From contig NW_014577439.1 of the NCBI RefSeq assembly GCF_000485595.1, positions 218,341 to 248,589 on the forward strand: a stretch of 30,249 nt of DNA. The letters run 5' to 3'. Numbering within the stretch: position 1 is the stretch's first letter; every line of letters begins with the position of its first letter. A program made the position numbers and the translations under genes. Of this stretch, positions 1-10,694 are shown one piece after another. The notes under the pieces were generated by a model, which had not been told where the DNA came from, did no database searches, and was given only the letters and a program-made list of their open reading frames with translations. The stretch comes from Priapulus caudatus (Eukaryota; Priapulida; Priapulimorpha; Priapulimorphida; Priapulidae).

Positions 1-370
1 TCCTCCTCCTTCTCCTCCCCTCTGCTCATTCTTCTCCTCCTCCTCCCCTCCCCCTGCCCTTCCTCCTCCTTCTCCTCCCCTCTGCTCATTCTTCTCCTCC
101 TCCTCCCCTCCCCCTGCCCTTCCTCCTCCTTCTCCTCCCCTTCCTCCTCCTCCTCCTCCTGCTCCTCCTCCTCCTCCCCCTGCTTCTCCTTCTCCTCCTC
201 CTCCTCCTCCTCCTCCTCCTCCTGCTTCTCCTTCTCCTCCTCTTCCCCGTGCTTCTCCTTCTCCTCCTCCTCCTCCTTCTCCTCTTCCTCCTCCTGCTTC
301 TCCTTCTCCTCCTCCTCCCCGTGCTTCTCCTCCTCCTCCTCCTCCTCTAGCTCCTTCTCCCTCCTCTCTA
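1..370. repeat. Polypyrimidine (TCC)n microsatellite with a 60-bp tandem unit
   Basis: The first 60 bases are repeated exactly at 61-120, and the rest is an irregular CTC/TCC tract with CTT and CCCTG interruptions. There is no coding signal. Strong purine/pyrimidine strand asymmetry over about 370 bases could support triplex (H-DNA) structures; that is inference. Confidence 0.95.
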
Positions 371-975
371 TGGTCACGCCTCCACATATCTCACCCGCCT
401 GTGACGTGAGACACGGCCGTGGTGACGCACGTACGACTGAGTGACGCGGCGGCAACGCTCAGCTTCCCGCCGCAATCAATACGCCCCGCATCCCCCGCAG
501 CATCCTGCATCGCCAAAGCTGACGCAATAGCATCGCCGAGTGAATCACGGCAGGAATCGCGGAATCTCGCGCGGCGGCGTGCAGTTAAACTCGTGGTTTT
601 GGCTGATTGCCAGGAATCCGCCGGGCAGGCGTGCGCGTATGTGTAACCGGGCCGCGTGCTTGCATCAGCCACCCTTGTGCATGTACATGTGCTGCCTGCT
701 TGCTGCTGCTTCCGTTAATTGTTGTTGCTTCTACACACCCTTCGCTAGCTCGTATACTATATAGGTTCACAGCTTCACATGCCTTCCGCCAACTGCTAGA
801 CGCCTACTGTACGTTATTGGGGAAATCCCAGTGTTCAAAAACATGAGCAACTAAAAAAGTGATGATTGGTAAAGGGGAGAGGTGAATGAACTTTTGTTTG
901 GATAGCGATGCAAATCTACCAAGGGCGAGGGTGAGGGATGGGAGAAGGAAAGGAGGAAAGGGATGCCCTGTGAGG
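371..975. other. Unassigned intergenic or intronic DNA
   Basis: This stretch contains several short overlapping open frames on both strands, but none has recognisable protein similarity or splice context. It lies downstream of the SLC7A exons on their strand, so it may be intron of that gene. No gene is supported. Confidence 0.5.
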
Positions 976-1893
976 TGTAGTGACGTAGATATCGAATTAT
1001 TTAACCTAGTATGAAACCTAATGACACGGGTCATTAAACGTAAGCAGATCACGTCATAGGTTATTAACAGCCAAGGCAACAAGCGAAGGACACCAGGTCC
1101 TGCTCTCACCAGCCGCGCACGCCGCACGCGTGTCGCGCGCGTGACCCAACAAAAGAAGAGAAAATATGCGACGGCAGAGAGAGAAAGTAATCACCTACAC
1201 AAGGCGACACTATGAGATTTTAGTACCTATAGAAGGACATCACACCTTGACGTCGCATGCCGACTGATAAAGAACAAACAACGACGCCGCCGACAAATAT
1301 GGGAAATATGAAGAACATGAATCGACCTGCCACGGTTCCCACACCAGACTCAAGAAGCGTCCACAGCTTCTCACCTTCAGTTATCCATAAAAATCTGGAG
1401 AAGGACAGGATTGCACCATCCGCACGCAACAAGGCCTTGACCACGCTCAGGCCATGCATTCCTCCAGTTGTATAAATACCGAACAGTTTCGACAAGAAGA
1501 CAGACACGGTTCCACGGTGCTTGACAGTTCACGACGCTGTCCGCACCCACTGCTCTCACCTGCTGCTCGTCACCACGCTACCGTTACCGCTGCCAGCTGA
1601 CACAAGGACTCACCTGCCGATCTCTGCTACCGTTGCCGCCGTCAACTGACAAGAGGAGCCGCCTGCTAGGTTGTATGATATGAAACACTTGTAACGCGTC
1701 ATTGATTGATGGCTTGCGTAGCCATCCTTGTACTGTATGTGTTTATGATGTTGTTCATTAAAGAATAGAGTTACCGTAGTAATTCAGTGGTTATAGCATT
1801 AATTATACTGTTTGTGGCTCAAGTGCTATTTGCACACGTATCTGCTGTACACGAACCTGGTCACACCCTATACGATTACACGTGCCTATCACA
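976..1893 (+). mobile_element. LTR-like dispersed repeat, copy 1 (possible solo LTR)
   Basis: About 918 bp is shared, with indels and diverged patches, with 26062-27038 in the same orientation. It opens with TGTAGTGACG, a TG start typical of LTRs, and the similarity ends at ...TATCACA. A TATA box (TATAAATA, 1471-1478) is followed about 285 bp later by an ATTAAA polyadenylation-type signal (1757-1762), the U3-R-U5 order expected of an LTR on this strand. Flanking 5-mers do not form a perfect target duplication. No gag or pol is adjacent. Short minus-strand frames inside, such as a hydrophobic 95-residue one at 1220-1507, are broken in the other copy and are probably not genes. A non-autonomous repeat of another class is possible. 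Confidence 0.55.
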
Positions 1894-2955
1894 CGAGCTC
1901 ACGAGCTTCTCTATAGAGGCTGGAACATGGTACTGCTGCTTTTACGCATCAATTGAACCTAGTAGTAGAGAGAGTACCAGTTAGTAGAGGCAAGTGCTAG
2001 AAAGAGAAAAGTTTGATAGAGGTGACCTCATCTGGACCATAGTATATAGGTCACTAGAGAGCAATTCTTAGAATCGGAATTCATGATAGGATAGAGATGC
2101 ACCTATCGTGATATCCAACGACTATCAGTGCACCTGCACCATCCCGAATATAGCCCCGCCACAGCTATCACGAAGCGAGCATCCATCAATGCTGCTCTTC
2201 CCAGCATCCGACGATCCCTAGTAGATTAATTGGCAGGTCTTGTACGGACAATTTATGTTTACGCTCGCTCGCAGGCGTCTTAGGTGTCGTGGCGTGGAGG
2301 CATGGCGATGAATCTATATTTAGCTATCGCGAAGGTTGTAAACCTGCTATTTCCACCTCATTCAGCATGCACGCCGATGACGTACGTGTCATATCTAAGA
2401 CTTCCCACGCAAAACAAATGTGAAGAGAAAAGAAGCCTTTTTATATGATCGGAGAGGCAATAACAACTATATGTATCATATTACCAGAAGTAGGGACCTA
2501 CAACCCGAAATATCTTGATGTAAATCTGTGCAGTACATATGGGTAGCGTTAGCATTCATATTATTAAAGTAACATACACGGCGGACCTAAAATGTACAGC
2601 CAACTTGTGTCAGCGATTATCTCTAAAAGTGAAAACTTATCCACTAAGGAAACTTGATGATTTTCTCGAGTGGCAGTTATAAAGTGGAACAGCCATTATA
2701 GCACGATCACCAGTCTATAAAGCGAACTATTGGAGTTTTTCCCGATGAACCCCTCCCTACATACGGGTTTAACTGTAGCTACCACCTTGGCTGCCAAACA
2801 AGTTTCATTACACACACTCAGCCAGCTACACGTGCACACATCAGCACTAAAATCCAGATTTACGTACTACTTAGTCTTGTCACGAACCATTGAGCAAAGT
2901 CACTTCACGTGTGTTTAAGGTCACACATGTATGCATGCACACACGTCATCCCCAT
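1894..2955. other. No gene recognised
   Basis: AT-rich DNA without a convincing open frame, RNA gene or repeat family. It is probably intronic to the minus-strand SLC7A gene, whose downstream exons must lie beyond the left edge. Confidence 0.5.
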
Positions 2956-3056
2956 GCACACACACACGCGTACACACACGCGCGCACGCGCACGCGCACA
3001 CACGCACGCACACACACACGCACACACGCACTCACACACTCACACACACACACACA
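2938..3056. repeat. (CA)n / (CACG)n microsatellite
   Basis: Alternating CA with CG interruptions and little other sequence. Two overlapping open frames rich in His, Thr, Ala and Arg here are products of the repeat. Confidence 0.95.
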
Positions 3057-3144
3057 GCGGCAGGAATATAGCTACATTACTTGTACACATGTACAACCAT
3101 GACTAGATTCTGGTAGTGATGTGCTGTACTTGTATAACCTTACC

Positions 3145-3535
3145 TATAGTAGAGACTGCACATTTCCGCTTCAAAATTTGCCAAATTCCGTTTCGAAGAT
3201 TACTAAATTCCACTTCAATTCCGTTTCAGTAAATTTCTACATTTTTATTCAGAAATAATTAAAATTAAGAGAAAACACTGATGGATGCCTGTTTTTTCTG
3301 TGTTTGTATTTTTTTTTGGATCTGTAATTTCTTTTGGAGGGTTAAAGTGATGAATGTAATATAAGTTTTCATAATCATTTTATGTGTGTTGGGAGTAATT
3401 TGAGCTGTTTTGGCAGGTTATTTTTGTGTTTTGGCAGGTTATTTTTGGTGAAACTGGTGATTCCGTTTCAGACGGGGTGATTCCGCGATTTCCGTCCATT
3501 TTCCGTTTTCATGGAAATGTGCAGTCTCTACTATA
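3145..3535. mobile_element. MITE with GTAGAGACTGCACATTTCC inverted ends
   Basis: The left end (from 3149) reads GTAGAGACTGCACATTTCC, and the complement of the same sequence ends at 3531. TATA flanks both sides (3145-3148 and 3532-3535), which may be a TATA or TA target duplication. The 383-bp interior is AT-rich, with internally repeated ATTCCGTTTC-like motifs and no coding capacity. TA targeting would suggest a Tc1/mariner-type element, but the superfamily is not certain. It sits inside the splice-donor-derived repeat array of the SLC7A intron. Confidence 0.8.
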
Positions 3536-3536
3536 G

Positions 3537-3947
3537 CTGTAGTAAGAGAGGAGATAATTTGCCTGTGAGAACTGAAGCTATAGCTGCTCTAGGAGCTAAT
3601 ATAACTTACCCGAGGGAACTAAAGCTATAAATGCCATAAGGAAATAATTAACCGGAGGGAGCTGAATCTATAACTGCTATGGTGATAACTAACCTGAGGG
3701 AACTAAAGCTATATAGCTGCTACAGGAGATAACTCACGAGAGAGGATCGAATTTAAGAGCTGCTGTAAGAGATAACAACGTATCTGAAAGGACTGAAGCT
3801 ATGGCTGCTGTAATAAACGAGATAACTTACCTGAGAGAACTAAAGCTATAGCTGCTACAGGAGATAACTCACGAGAGAGGATTGATGTTAAGAGCTGTAT
3901 CTGAAAAGACTGACGCTATGGCTGCTGTAATAAACGAGATAACTTAC
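3537..3947 (-). repeat. Degenerate minisatellite copied from the SLC7A exon-intron junction
   Basis: Read on the minus strand, the intron starting at 3947 consists of about nine units of roughly 35-55 bp. Each resembles the last ~25 nt of the exon (AGCAGCC..GCGTCAGTTC) followed by the donor (CTCAG|GTAAGTTAT). Exact donor copies recur near 3821-3840, and a close relative (CTCGG|GTAAGTTAT) lies near 3597-3618. Others are weakened (GTTAGT, GTGAGT, GCAAAT). A three-unit block appears twice, suggesting a higher-order duplication. The array abuts the MITE at 3145-3535. Confidence 0.85.
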
Positions 3948-4902
3948 CTGAGAGAACTGACGCCACGGCTGCTATGAGGAAGGAGATGACGACCGCTGGG
4001 CCAGCAGTCTGACGAGCCACCTGTCCTGCCACGACGTAGACACCTGCTCCTAACGTGCTGCCGATACCTGTGGGGGAATAAATCAGCTATGTAACGAGCA
4101 CTTCATATTCGCAGAGCCCTTCATAACTAATAATACACACGTGTGAGCAAAGCAAAACACCCATCAACTTTAGTAGAAATTTTACTTGATTTAGCCAAAT
4201 TGAAATGTGAAATCGAAAATAAACCATACACACATATTGATAGGTATTAGATCAGTGATGGATATGTTATTTTTAACAGATGCAGGAACTACCATTCAGT
4301 AGAAACGTTTGTGGTATTACATTGCTAGGTTTCGAGGTGAGCATGCCTCGCAATGACGGCTGTGCCGCATACTGCACTCTAGTGCAACCTTTTACAACTA
4401 CCTATTATTCACTCCTGATGATACAGTATGTACAATGCCACGTGACTGCCCACTTTATAATCAACAGACAAATAATTTCATTTTTAGAAAGGTATCAATT
4501 GTGACCTACACACTTTGACAGTTACAATTATACTCTCTAGAATACTAGATAATACTCAATATGCATAGTATATTTACTCAATGTGTACACATTATATAGT
4601 CAGCGAATTACGAAGTCTTGACAAGTAGGCCCAATTAATGTATGAGACATTTTGCACAGTGGTGATCATTCTGTATGGCTGAGAGGAAATAGCCCATAAG
4701 CTCCTTTAAAAACCAGCAAATATTTCATTGGGCTTAGGTATACAGGAGAACTATAGAGCGTCTCACCTAAAGCTGTCAAGTCTAGAGTGCCCAGCACACG
4801 GGCTAGCTTAGACTCTGTGATTTTCTCTTGGTCATAGTATTTCTGCCGAACGAGTCCACGTCCAAACTCGCCCCAGCATTTCGACGAGCATTCCAGTGGT
4901 AG
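3948..4902 (-). CDS. Cationic amino acid transporter (SLC7A1-4/14 type), two N-terminal exons, partial
   Basis: Two exons on the minus strand, 4902-4767 and 4067-3948, join in phase 1 (ALG|G to IGST). The first encodes the cytosolic N-terminal segment with the family pattern R-x(5)-L-x-L-D-L-x-ALG. The second gives [17 protein letters not shown] and a [17 protein letters not shown] helix, which are TM1 and TM2 of CAT-type transporters; the GSTLGAG segment belongs to the substrate-binding unwound helix of the APC superfamily. Acceptors are ..TTTTTTGCAG and ..CCCCCACAG; donors are G|GTGAGA and G|GTAAGT. The product would import arginine, lysine and ornithine at the plasma membrane. The initiating Met is not certain: an in-frame ATG at 4959 needs read-through of a good acceptor, so a 5' exon is likely. 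All later exons lie beyond the left edge. I cannot say which SLC7A paralogue this is. Confidence 0.88.
4068..4766 (-). other. Intron of the SLC7A gene
   Basis: AT-rich sequence between the two transporter exons. No repeat or nested gene was recognised. The plus-strand open frame at 4280-4504 has no support. Confidence 0.75.
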
Positions 4903-4965
4903 CTGCAAAAAATACAACGAGCTTAAATCATCTCTACAGTGGCCTGTACAAAATACCATATGATA

Positions 4966-5257
4966 CAGGGGTAGAAATAAGGAGAAAAAAAGATATGGTC
5001 CACAGAACCATATCTAGTTTGAAATTTAGATGGTCCTCCTAAATTTTAGATGGTCCTCCTAAATTTCAAATTGTTCTCTGCTGCAAGCGTAAGAAAGAGA
5101 TTTTACATATTGGAACGTGGAAACTTCAAAGAAAATTACCATAAAATGGGACCAAAATATTCAATGGTCTGTCGGACCATTGACTTTGAAAATTTGATGG
5201 TCCTCCTGATTATTTGATGGTCCCGGACCATCAGACCATCGCTTATTTCGACCCCTG
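4966..5257. mobile_element. hAT-like MITE / foldback with CAGGGGT ends
   Basis: Left end CAGGGGTAGAAATAAG (4966) is the near-complement of right end CTTATTTCGACCCCTG (ending 5257). The 292-bp interior is non-coding and full of sub-palindromic GATGGTCC/GGACCATC motifs. CAGGG-type termini are common in hAT elements. An 8-bp target duplication is expected but not clearly visible in the flanks, so the superfamily is tentative. It lies 60 bp upstream of the first visible SLC7A exon. Confidence 0.7.
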
Positions 5258-6103
5258 TGATTCTATATATATAGTCATTCATGTCAGGGTGAATTTGAAG
5301 TTTCTACCTTTCATGAATCTTAGCGCTGTACATTGCTTCAACAATGTTATTTTGTTCAGAAAATGCCATGTGTGAGTATCCCACCATTTGAATTATTCAT
5401 GGAGATTAGTGTTGGCATGGCCAGACTTAGCCCGACCAAGATCAAAACCAATATTGACCGGGGTATGCTATCGACCACCAAAACAAGGCAACTTCTTCGA
5501 ACTATTGAAAAATATTAGTATAAATGCTGACAGGTTCAATGAGCAGGAAATTATTATATTAGGGGATTTTAATGTTAACGTTCTAGAAAAATCAATGGGA
5601 AAAGGTGATAGAATATGCTTAAAAGGCTCTTAAAGATTACTGCTACCAATATGATCTCAAACAACTAATCACTACTGCACGAGTAACTAATATAAGTGAG
5701 TCCGCCATCGATTTAATAATGGTTTCTGATGCACTCAAAATTAGTAAATCGGGCATCATAGCCAAGGGAGTGAGTGATCATTTTTTAACTTACTGTACTA
5801 GGAAAACTTCAAGACAGGTTATATAGGTATAAGCATAAAACTAGGAGAATTAGATCATTAAAAACATATAGTCCAGAGGTATTTAGAGATAAGTTAAAAG
5901 AGAAGCAATTGTATAAAATTTTTAACGTGGATTCTATAGAACATGCATGGGAAATTTTTCAAAAATACCTCCTAGAGGCCATTGACACGTATACTGTCGC
6001 CCCTATTAAACAAGCTAGAATAAAACAAAGAACTGAGCCATGGTTTGATAGTGAGATTTGGGAGCTTAATTATTCTGGAAAGAGATAGAAAATTACTGCT
6101 TCA

Positions 6104-6398
6104 TAAGGCCAAAACAAAATATAGGTGTGGTTACGGTTTCCCGACCGACCCTATTTATTCCCAGCGACCCTAAACATTTTATTGTCAATTTTCTTTAAAG
6201 TCAAAAAAAAATTTAAAAAACAACTTTAAAATAAATATGAATTGGACAGTTTGCTGATGCGTAAAGCACATCCTTTCGACATGGTTCGTGTAAATAAAAT
6301 ATTTAAAGAATAAAAATGTTTTCCACATATATGGTATACCTACCCTATTTTTTTTCGGCATGTAACGGTAACCACACATATATTTTGTTTTGGCCTAA
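6104..6398. mobile_element. PIF/Harbinger-like MITE inserted in the LINE
   Basis: Terminal inverted repeats of about 28 bp start GGCCAAAACAAAATATAG at 6107 and are complemented at the right end (6395). A 3-bp TAA target duplication flanks the element (6104-6106 and 6396-6398). Short TWA-type target duplications with GG-starting termini fit PIF/Harbinger. The 289-bp body is AT-rich and non-coding. It interrupts the region between the LINE endonuclease and RT. Confidence 0.85.
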
Positions 6399-7051
6399 GA
6401 GGAGTAAAGATGAAATTACATACAAGGATTTTAAATTGCTTAGAAACAGAGTTCAGAAATAAAGTTAAGAAAGCAAAGGCTAATTACTATACGGAAAAGG
6501 CTGAGGACCACAAAAATGACCCTAAAAAATTATGGCAGACTTTAAAGAGTCTGAAAAGAGGATGAAAATAAGGAAACCAGTAACTTGGGCAGGGTAGGGC
6601 TAAATATTTGAGAGAAAATATATGTTTTGACAAGCAGAATTGTTGCAAACAATTTTAATAAGTATTTCAACAAGTGTGGCCTCAAACACTATATGGTATA
6701 CCTATCTATTTTTTTCGGCATTTTGTAACGGTATAACAAAAATATATTTTGTTTTGGCCTAAGAGGAGTAAAGATGAAATTACATACAAGGATTTTAAAT
6801 TGCTTAGAAACAAAGTTCAAAATAAAATTAAGAAAGCAAAGGCTATAATTACTATACGGGAAAGGCTGAGGACCACAAAAATATGACCCTAAAAAATTAT
6901 GGCAGACTTTAAAGAGTCTGAAAAGAGGATGAAAAATAAGGAAACCAGTAACTTGGGCAGGGTAGGGCTAAACATTTGAGAAAATATATGTTTTGACAAA
7001 GCAATTGTTGCAAATAATTTTAATAAGTATTTCACAAGTGTGGCCTCAAAC
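6333..7051. repeat. 362-bp tandem duplication within the LINE
   Basis: 6333-6694 is repeated at 6695-7051, starting with GGTATACC and ending GTGGCCTCAAAC. The unit contains the right end of the Harbinger-like MITE plus LINE sequence, so the duplication came after the MITE insertion. The copies differ mainly by 1-3 bp indels, often in homopolymers. That suggests either neutral decay or residual assembly or sequencing error. Confidence 0.9.
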
Positions 7052-9195
7052 TTGGTGAACGATCTACCACAAAAGGAAGGGACGTATGATGAGATTATAG
7101 TCTTCAAAATTATTATAGGGACAAAGGCGTAGTAGAAAATTCATTTACTTTTACAACGGTGGGAGAGGAAGAGGTACTACGGGTGCTGAAAAACATTAAT
7201 ACAGGTACCGTAAGGTTATTGGGTTAGATAATATTCCCGCTAAATTTATAAAAGATGGATCAAATGTTATTTGCTCAGCTCTTGCGTACACATGTAATCA
7301 ACATGGCATTCATCCAAGGAAAAATCCCTGATGACGTGAAAGCAGCAAGGGTCATTCCGATACATAAAAAGAATAGCAAAACAGAACCTGGAAACTATAG
7401 GCCTGTGTCAATTTTAAGTGTCATGTCCAAAGTTTTGGAGCAAATAGCCTATAAGTTATAGTATTTAACCAAGTAGAGAAATATTTAATAGAAAATTCCT
7501 TACTGTACGAGTTCCAATCTGGCTTGAGATCAAATTTCTCAACTGACACAAGTTTAATCCATCTAACTGATATTATTCGTAAAGAGTCTGACAAAGGAAA
7601 TCTAACTGGTATGGTTTTATTAGATCTTCAAAAAGCTTTTGATACAGTTGACCATAAAATTCTACTAACCAAGCTAAAAGCTAACGGAATGGATATTAGG
7701 ACTGTGAAATGGTTCAGTGCTTATCTCTCTGGTAGAAGCCAAATAACTGATGTAGGCAGTACCTTCTCTAATAAGGACCCTATTGCATGTGGAGTACCAC
7801 AAGGCTCGATTTTGGGTCCTCTGTTATTTCTGATTTATGTTAATGACATGGCAAAGGCAGTCAAGCTTTTATTATATGCTGACGATTCGGCCTTAGTAGT
7901 TTCAGGGACAGAGGTACAGGCTATACAGGAAGAATTAAGTAGAGAATTGCATATTCCATTAATAAATGGCTCAATGATGATAATTTATCCTTGCATCTTG
8001 GAAAAACAGAAAGTATTATTTTTGGAACTAAACACAAACTCAGGGATAATCCAAACCTGGGCATCAGATGTAACGGGGTGGCAATTGCACATAAAAATAC
8101 AGTTAAGTATCTAGGAATAGACTTGGAAGACTCCATGAGTGGTGAGGTAACGGGAATTAAGATTGTAAAAAAGGTTTACATTTTACAATAGATTGAAATT
8201 TCTTTCCAGAAAAGCTAAGTATTTAAACACGGCATATGTAAAAGATTACTAGTTTCTGCCCTAATTCAACGTCATTTTGACTATGTAAGCAGTATATGGT
8301 ACAGCAGTCTCCCAATTAAAAGCGCACAAGGGCTAAGCTGCAAGTGTGTCAAAATAAAGCCATTAGATGTGTTCTAGCTCAACCTAGGTACTAGAGCACA
8401 CATAGGTGCTAGAGAGTTCAAGGCTGTAAATTGGGTACCTGTAGAGTTCAGGGTAATGCAACTGAAGGTAAATAGGGTTTTTTAAATATTACATAATCTC
8501 GGCCCACAGTATATGACAGAAGGTGTCATGTTAACGTCAGAAGTCCATAGTTTCAATACAAGGGAAGGTGAGATGTCTATTTTTAAACCGAGGGTGGGAA
8601 GCAGTGGGGAAAACTCTTTTACTTGTACTGCAATTGAAGCTTGGAACTCTCTACCACAGCAAGTTAGGACAAATTCTGTTTATTCTAGTTTTAAGTATAG
8701 TGTTAAGAAATGTCTGATGGAAAAGGTAGAAAGATTAGAGGCAGAGGAGTATGATTTTCGCTAAAAGAATTCGGTTGAAATTAAGCATAAGAAAAGTTTG
8801 TATTGTCTTATGAGAATGTACCATTGTATGACCGATTAAAACTACAAATTTGTATACTTCAATAGTTAGTGCTGTTAGTATAGTGTAATTGTTAGATTCA
8901 AGGCAGAGCAAAATAAGGACCACAATGTAAATAAGTATGCTAGTCATGCTTTTTGTGTATATATCCTTGGTAGTTATCCAATTTTATAAATTCAGAATTT
9001 TATTGTAAAAGTATGCTATGTATTGTATATATGATGGATAAATGCCTAAATAAATAAATATAAATAAAAAAATGAAAAAATATGACTGTTTCACGTTGTA
9101 CTTGTAGGAAGGTAGGCAACGTAGTCAGAAGCGAGAATTAACATAACTTGTGCCAGTTGTGGCTATAGGCCAGACTATAGTAATTAATAATAATT

Positions 9196-9444
9196 AATAC
9201 TAATGCTGAGAGGGTCTAGATGTCCCCCAGGGTACTGCCGGAACGTACCCTGGTACTATCAGTATCTAATATGCCGGGCCGTACCTCGCCTACTCCACTA
9301 ACGAGTCTAGGGAGTCGCCTACGCCTACTCCCTAACCCTAACCATATCAGATAGTTACCAGGGTACGTTACGGTATACCGGACCGTACCCAGGGTACGTT
9401 CTGGCAGTACCCTGGGGGACATAGACCCTATGAGCAATACTAAT
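9196..9444. mobile_element. Near-palindromic MITE with 9-bp target duplication
   Basis: The element 9205-9435 (231 bp) is flanked on both sides by AATACTAAT (9196-9204 and 9436-9444). The ends are long inverted repeats containing GGGTCTA, TGTCCCCCAGGGTACTGCC and GAACGTACCCTGG, matching their complements on the right with few changes. A 9-bp duplication fits the Mutator (MULE) superfamily. CCCTAACCCTAACC occurs in the loop. An open frame on the minus strand across it is spurious. Confidence 0.88.
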
Positions 9445-9574
9445 AGTACAAATGCCAATAGTAATATACTAATAGTATGATATTCTATGCCGTACAACAG
9501 TGAACTCTTGTCAGTCCTGACACCCGCTACACTGAACAATTGTTAGACTTAATTAGGTTATGATTACGGGTATA

Positions 9575-9830
9575 TTAAAGAGATAGTAGACTATAGGATT
9601 TTACTGCATACAACTGTACTTACTGTATAACAAATCGTCTATACCACACGTACTATATAGCTTGTTACCAGATACCTAATTTAATTGTTATAATTAATTA
9701 TACACATTGACACCCGCGACCGTGCTGCCACCCTGAAAAAGTTGCGCATTTGCCAATTTATTTTGCACGTTACAGACCGCTCGGGCTAATCACAAAGGTG
9801 CAATTATATTTATACCTAAATGCTATTTAA
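9575..9830. repeat. Partial tandem copy of the 5' part of the adjacent TTAA element
   Basis: This begins TTAA|AGAGATAGTAGACTATAGG and matches the first ~250 bp of the element starting at 9831. Shared blocks include ATTTTACTGCATACAACTGT, GACACCCGCGACCGTGCTG and AAAAGTTGCGCATTT. The next copy carries a 26-bp insertion. It is either a second insertion or an internal tandem duplication. Confidence 0.85.
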
Positions 9831-10439
9831 AGGGATAGTATACTCTCGGATTTTACTGCATACAACTGTAACTTACTGTATAACATATCGTCTATGTATA
9901 CGCACACGTATTTGTTACCAGATACCTAATTTAATTGTTATAATTAATTACACATCAACGCCACGAAATTTGAACGGCGCCATGACACCCGCGACCGTGC
10001 TGCCACCCTGAAAAAGTTGCGCATTTCCCAATTTATTTTGCACGTTACAGACCAAGGGCTAATCACAAAGGTGCAATTATATTCATACCCAAATGCTATT
10101 TAACCGAACAATGTTCATTTTAGTACAAATTTATCCATAATATAACTGAAACTATATGTCGTTTATAAGATATATTACAATCCTTTTGCTTTTGAATTAA
10201 TAAATAAGAAACACCCTCGGTCTGTACCCCTTGGCTGAAAAGTCGTTTTGCGCAACTTATCAGATCGTGCGCTTTAAGTGGCGCCACCGTCGTTGTAATC
10301 AAACACTCGCAGCTATAGGGCCTGCATACCTCCTAAATCCCATTGGTTGATACAAATCACGTGCCTCAACTGCCTCAATGACGTCACAGTGTTGTCATAT
10401 TCATGGCACATCCATAATCTATAAACACAATAAGCCTCA

Positions 10440-10507
10440 ATAGACGAACGGTTGCGGCACGCCATCACGGCTGAAAGGTCTTTGGATCGAATCCCATCAG
10501 TTTTTTA
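10440..10507 (+). other. tRNA-like segment (possible SINE head or tRNA pseudogene)
   Basis: A B-box-like GGATCGAATCCC is preceded by ACGAACGGTTGCGGC, resembling a D arm, and by a weak anticodon-arm-like GCC..GGC hairpin. It is followed directly by TTTTTT, a pol III terminator-like run. The acceptor stem does not close, so a functional tRNA is unlikely. It may be a tRNA-derived SINE remnant inside the MITE. Confidence 0.35.
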
Positions 10508-10663
10508 ATTATTTTCCTCTTTTCTGTATTTTTCTATCTTTATCCATTTAACTATTTTTTCTCAATTAACGCAAATATTTACATGATTTATTTACAACAA
10601 TTTAATAACAACAAATAATTTTGACAATTAATTTTTTTTTAATTTTTTTTATTAAATTTTAAT

Positions 10664-10694
10664 TAGGGTTAGGGGTTAGGGTTAGGGTTAGGGT
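10664..10694 (+). repeat. Interstitial telomere-type (TTAGGG)n run
   Basis: About five TTAGGG units, one with an extra G, lie inside the right arm region of the Mutator-like MITE. Confidence 0.9.

Larger units (their letters stand above)
5375..9075 (+). mobile_element. Decayed CR1/L2/Jockey-like LINE (endonuclease + reverse transcriptase)
   Basis: A 5'-truncated non-LTR retrotransposon with several frameshifts. Around 5388-5620 are remnants of the AP endonuclease (GVCYRPPKQ and ILGDFNVN). RT motifs follow in broken frames: IPIHKK..NYRPVSILS (7255-7461), then LLDLQKAFDTVDH, GVPQGSILGPLLFLIYVND and the catalytic YADD box (7524-8000). Thumb and C-terminal segments lie at 7991-8191 and 8513-8764 (EAWNSLP). 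The tail is (AAATA)n-like at 9046-9075. It cannot be active: an insertion at 6107-6395, a 362-bp tandem duplication and many single-base indels split the frame. The exact 5' limit is uncertain. Confidence 0.92.

Noticed and set aside
1220-1507. Hydrophobic 95-residue minus-strand open frame
   Set aside because: It lies within the LTR-like repeat, and its counterpart in the second copy (26334-26615) is frameshifted, so coding is not conserved.
2938-3056. CRISPR-like short repeats
   Set aside because: Plain dinucleotide repeats without unique spacers, in a eukaryotic context.
9216-9539. 107-residue minus-strand open frame
   Set aside because: It spans a palindromic MITE and its flank, with no domain similarity.
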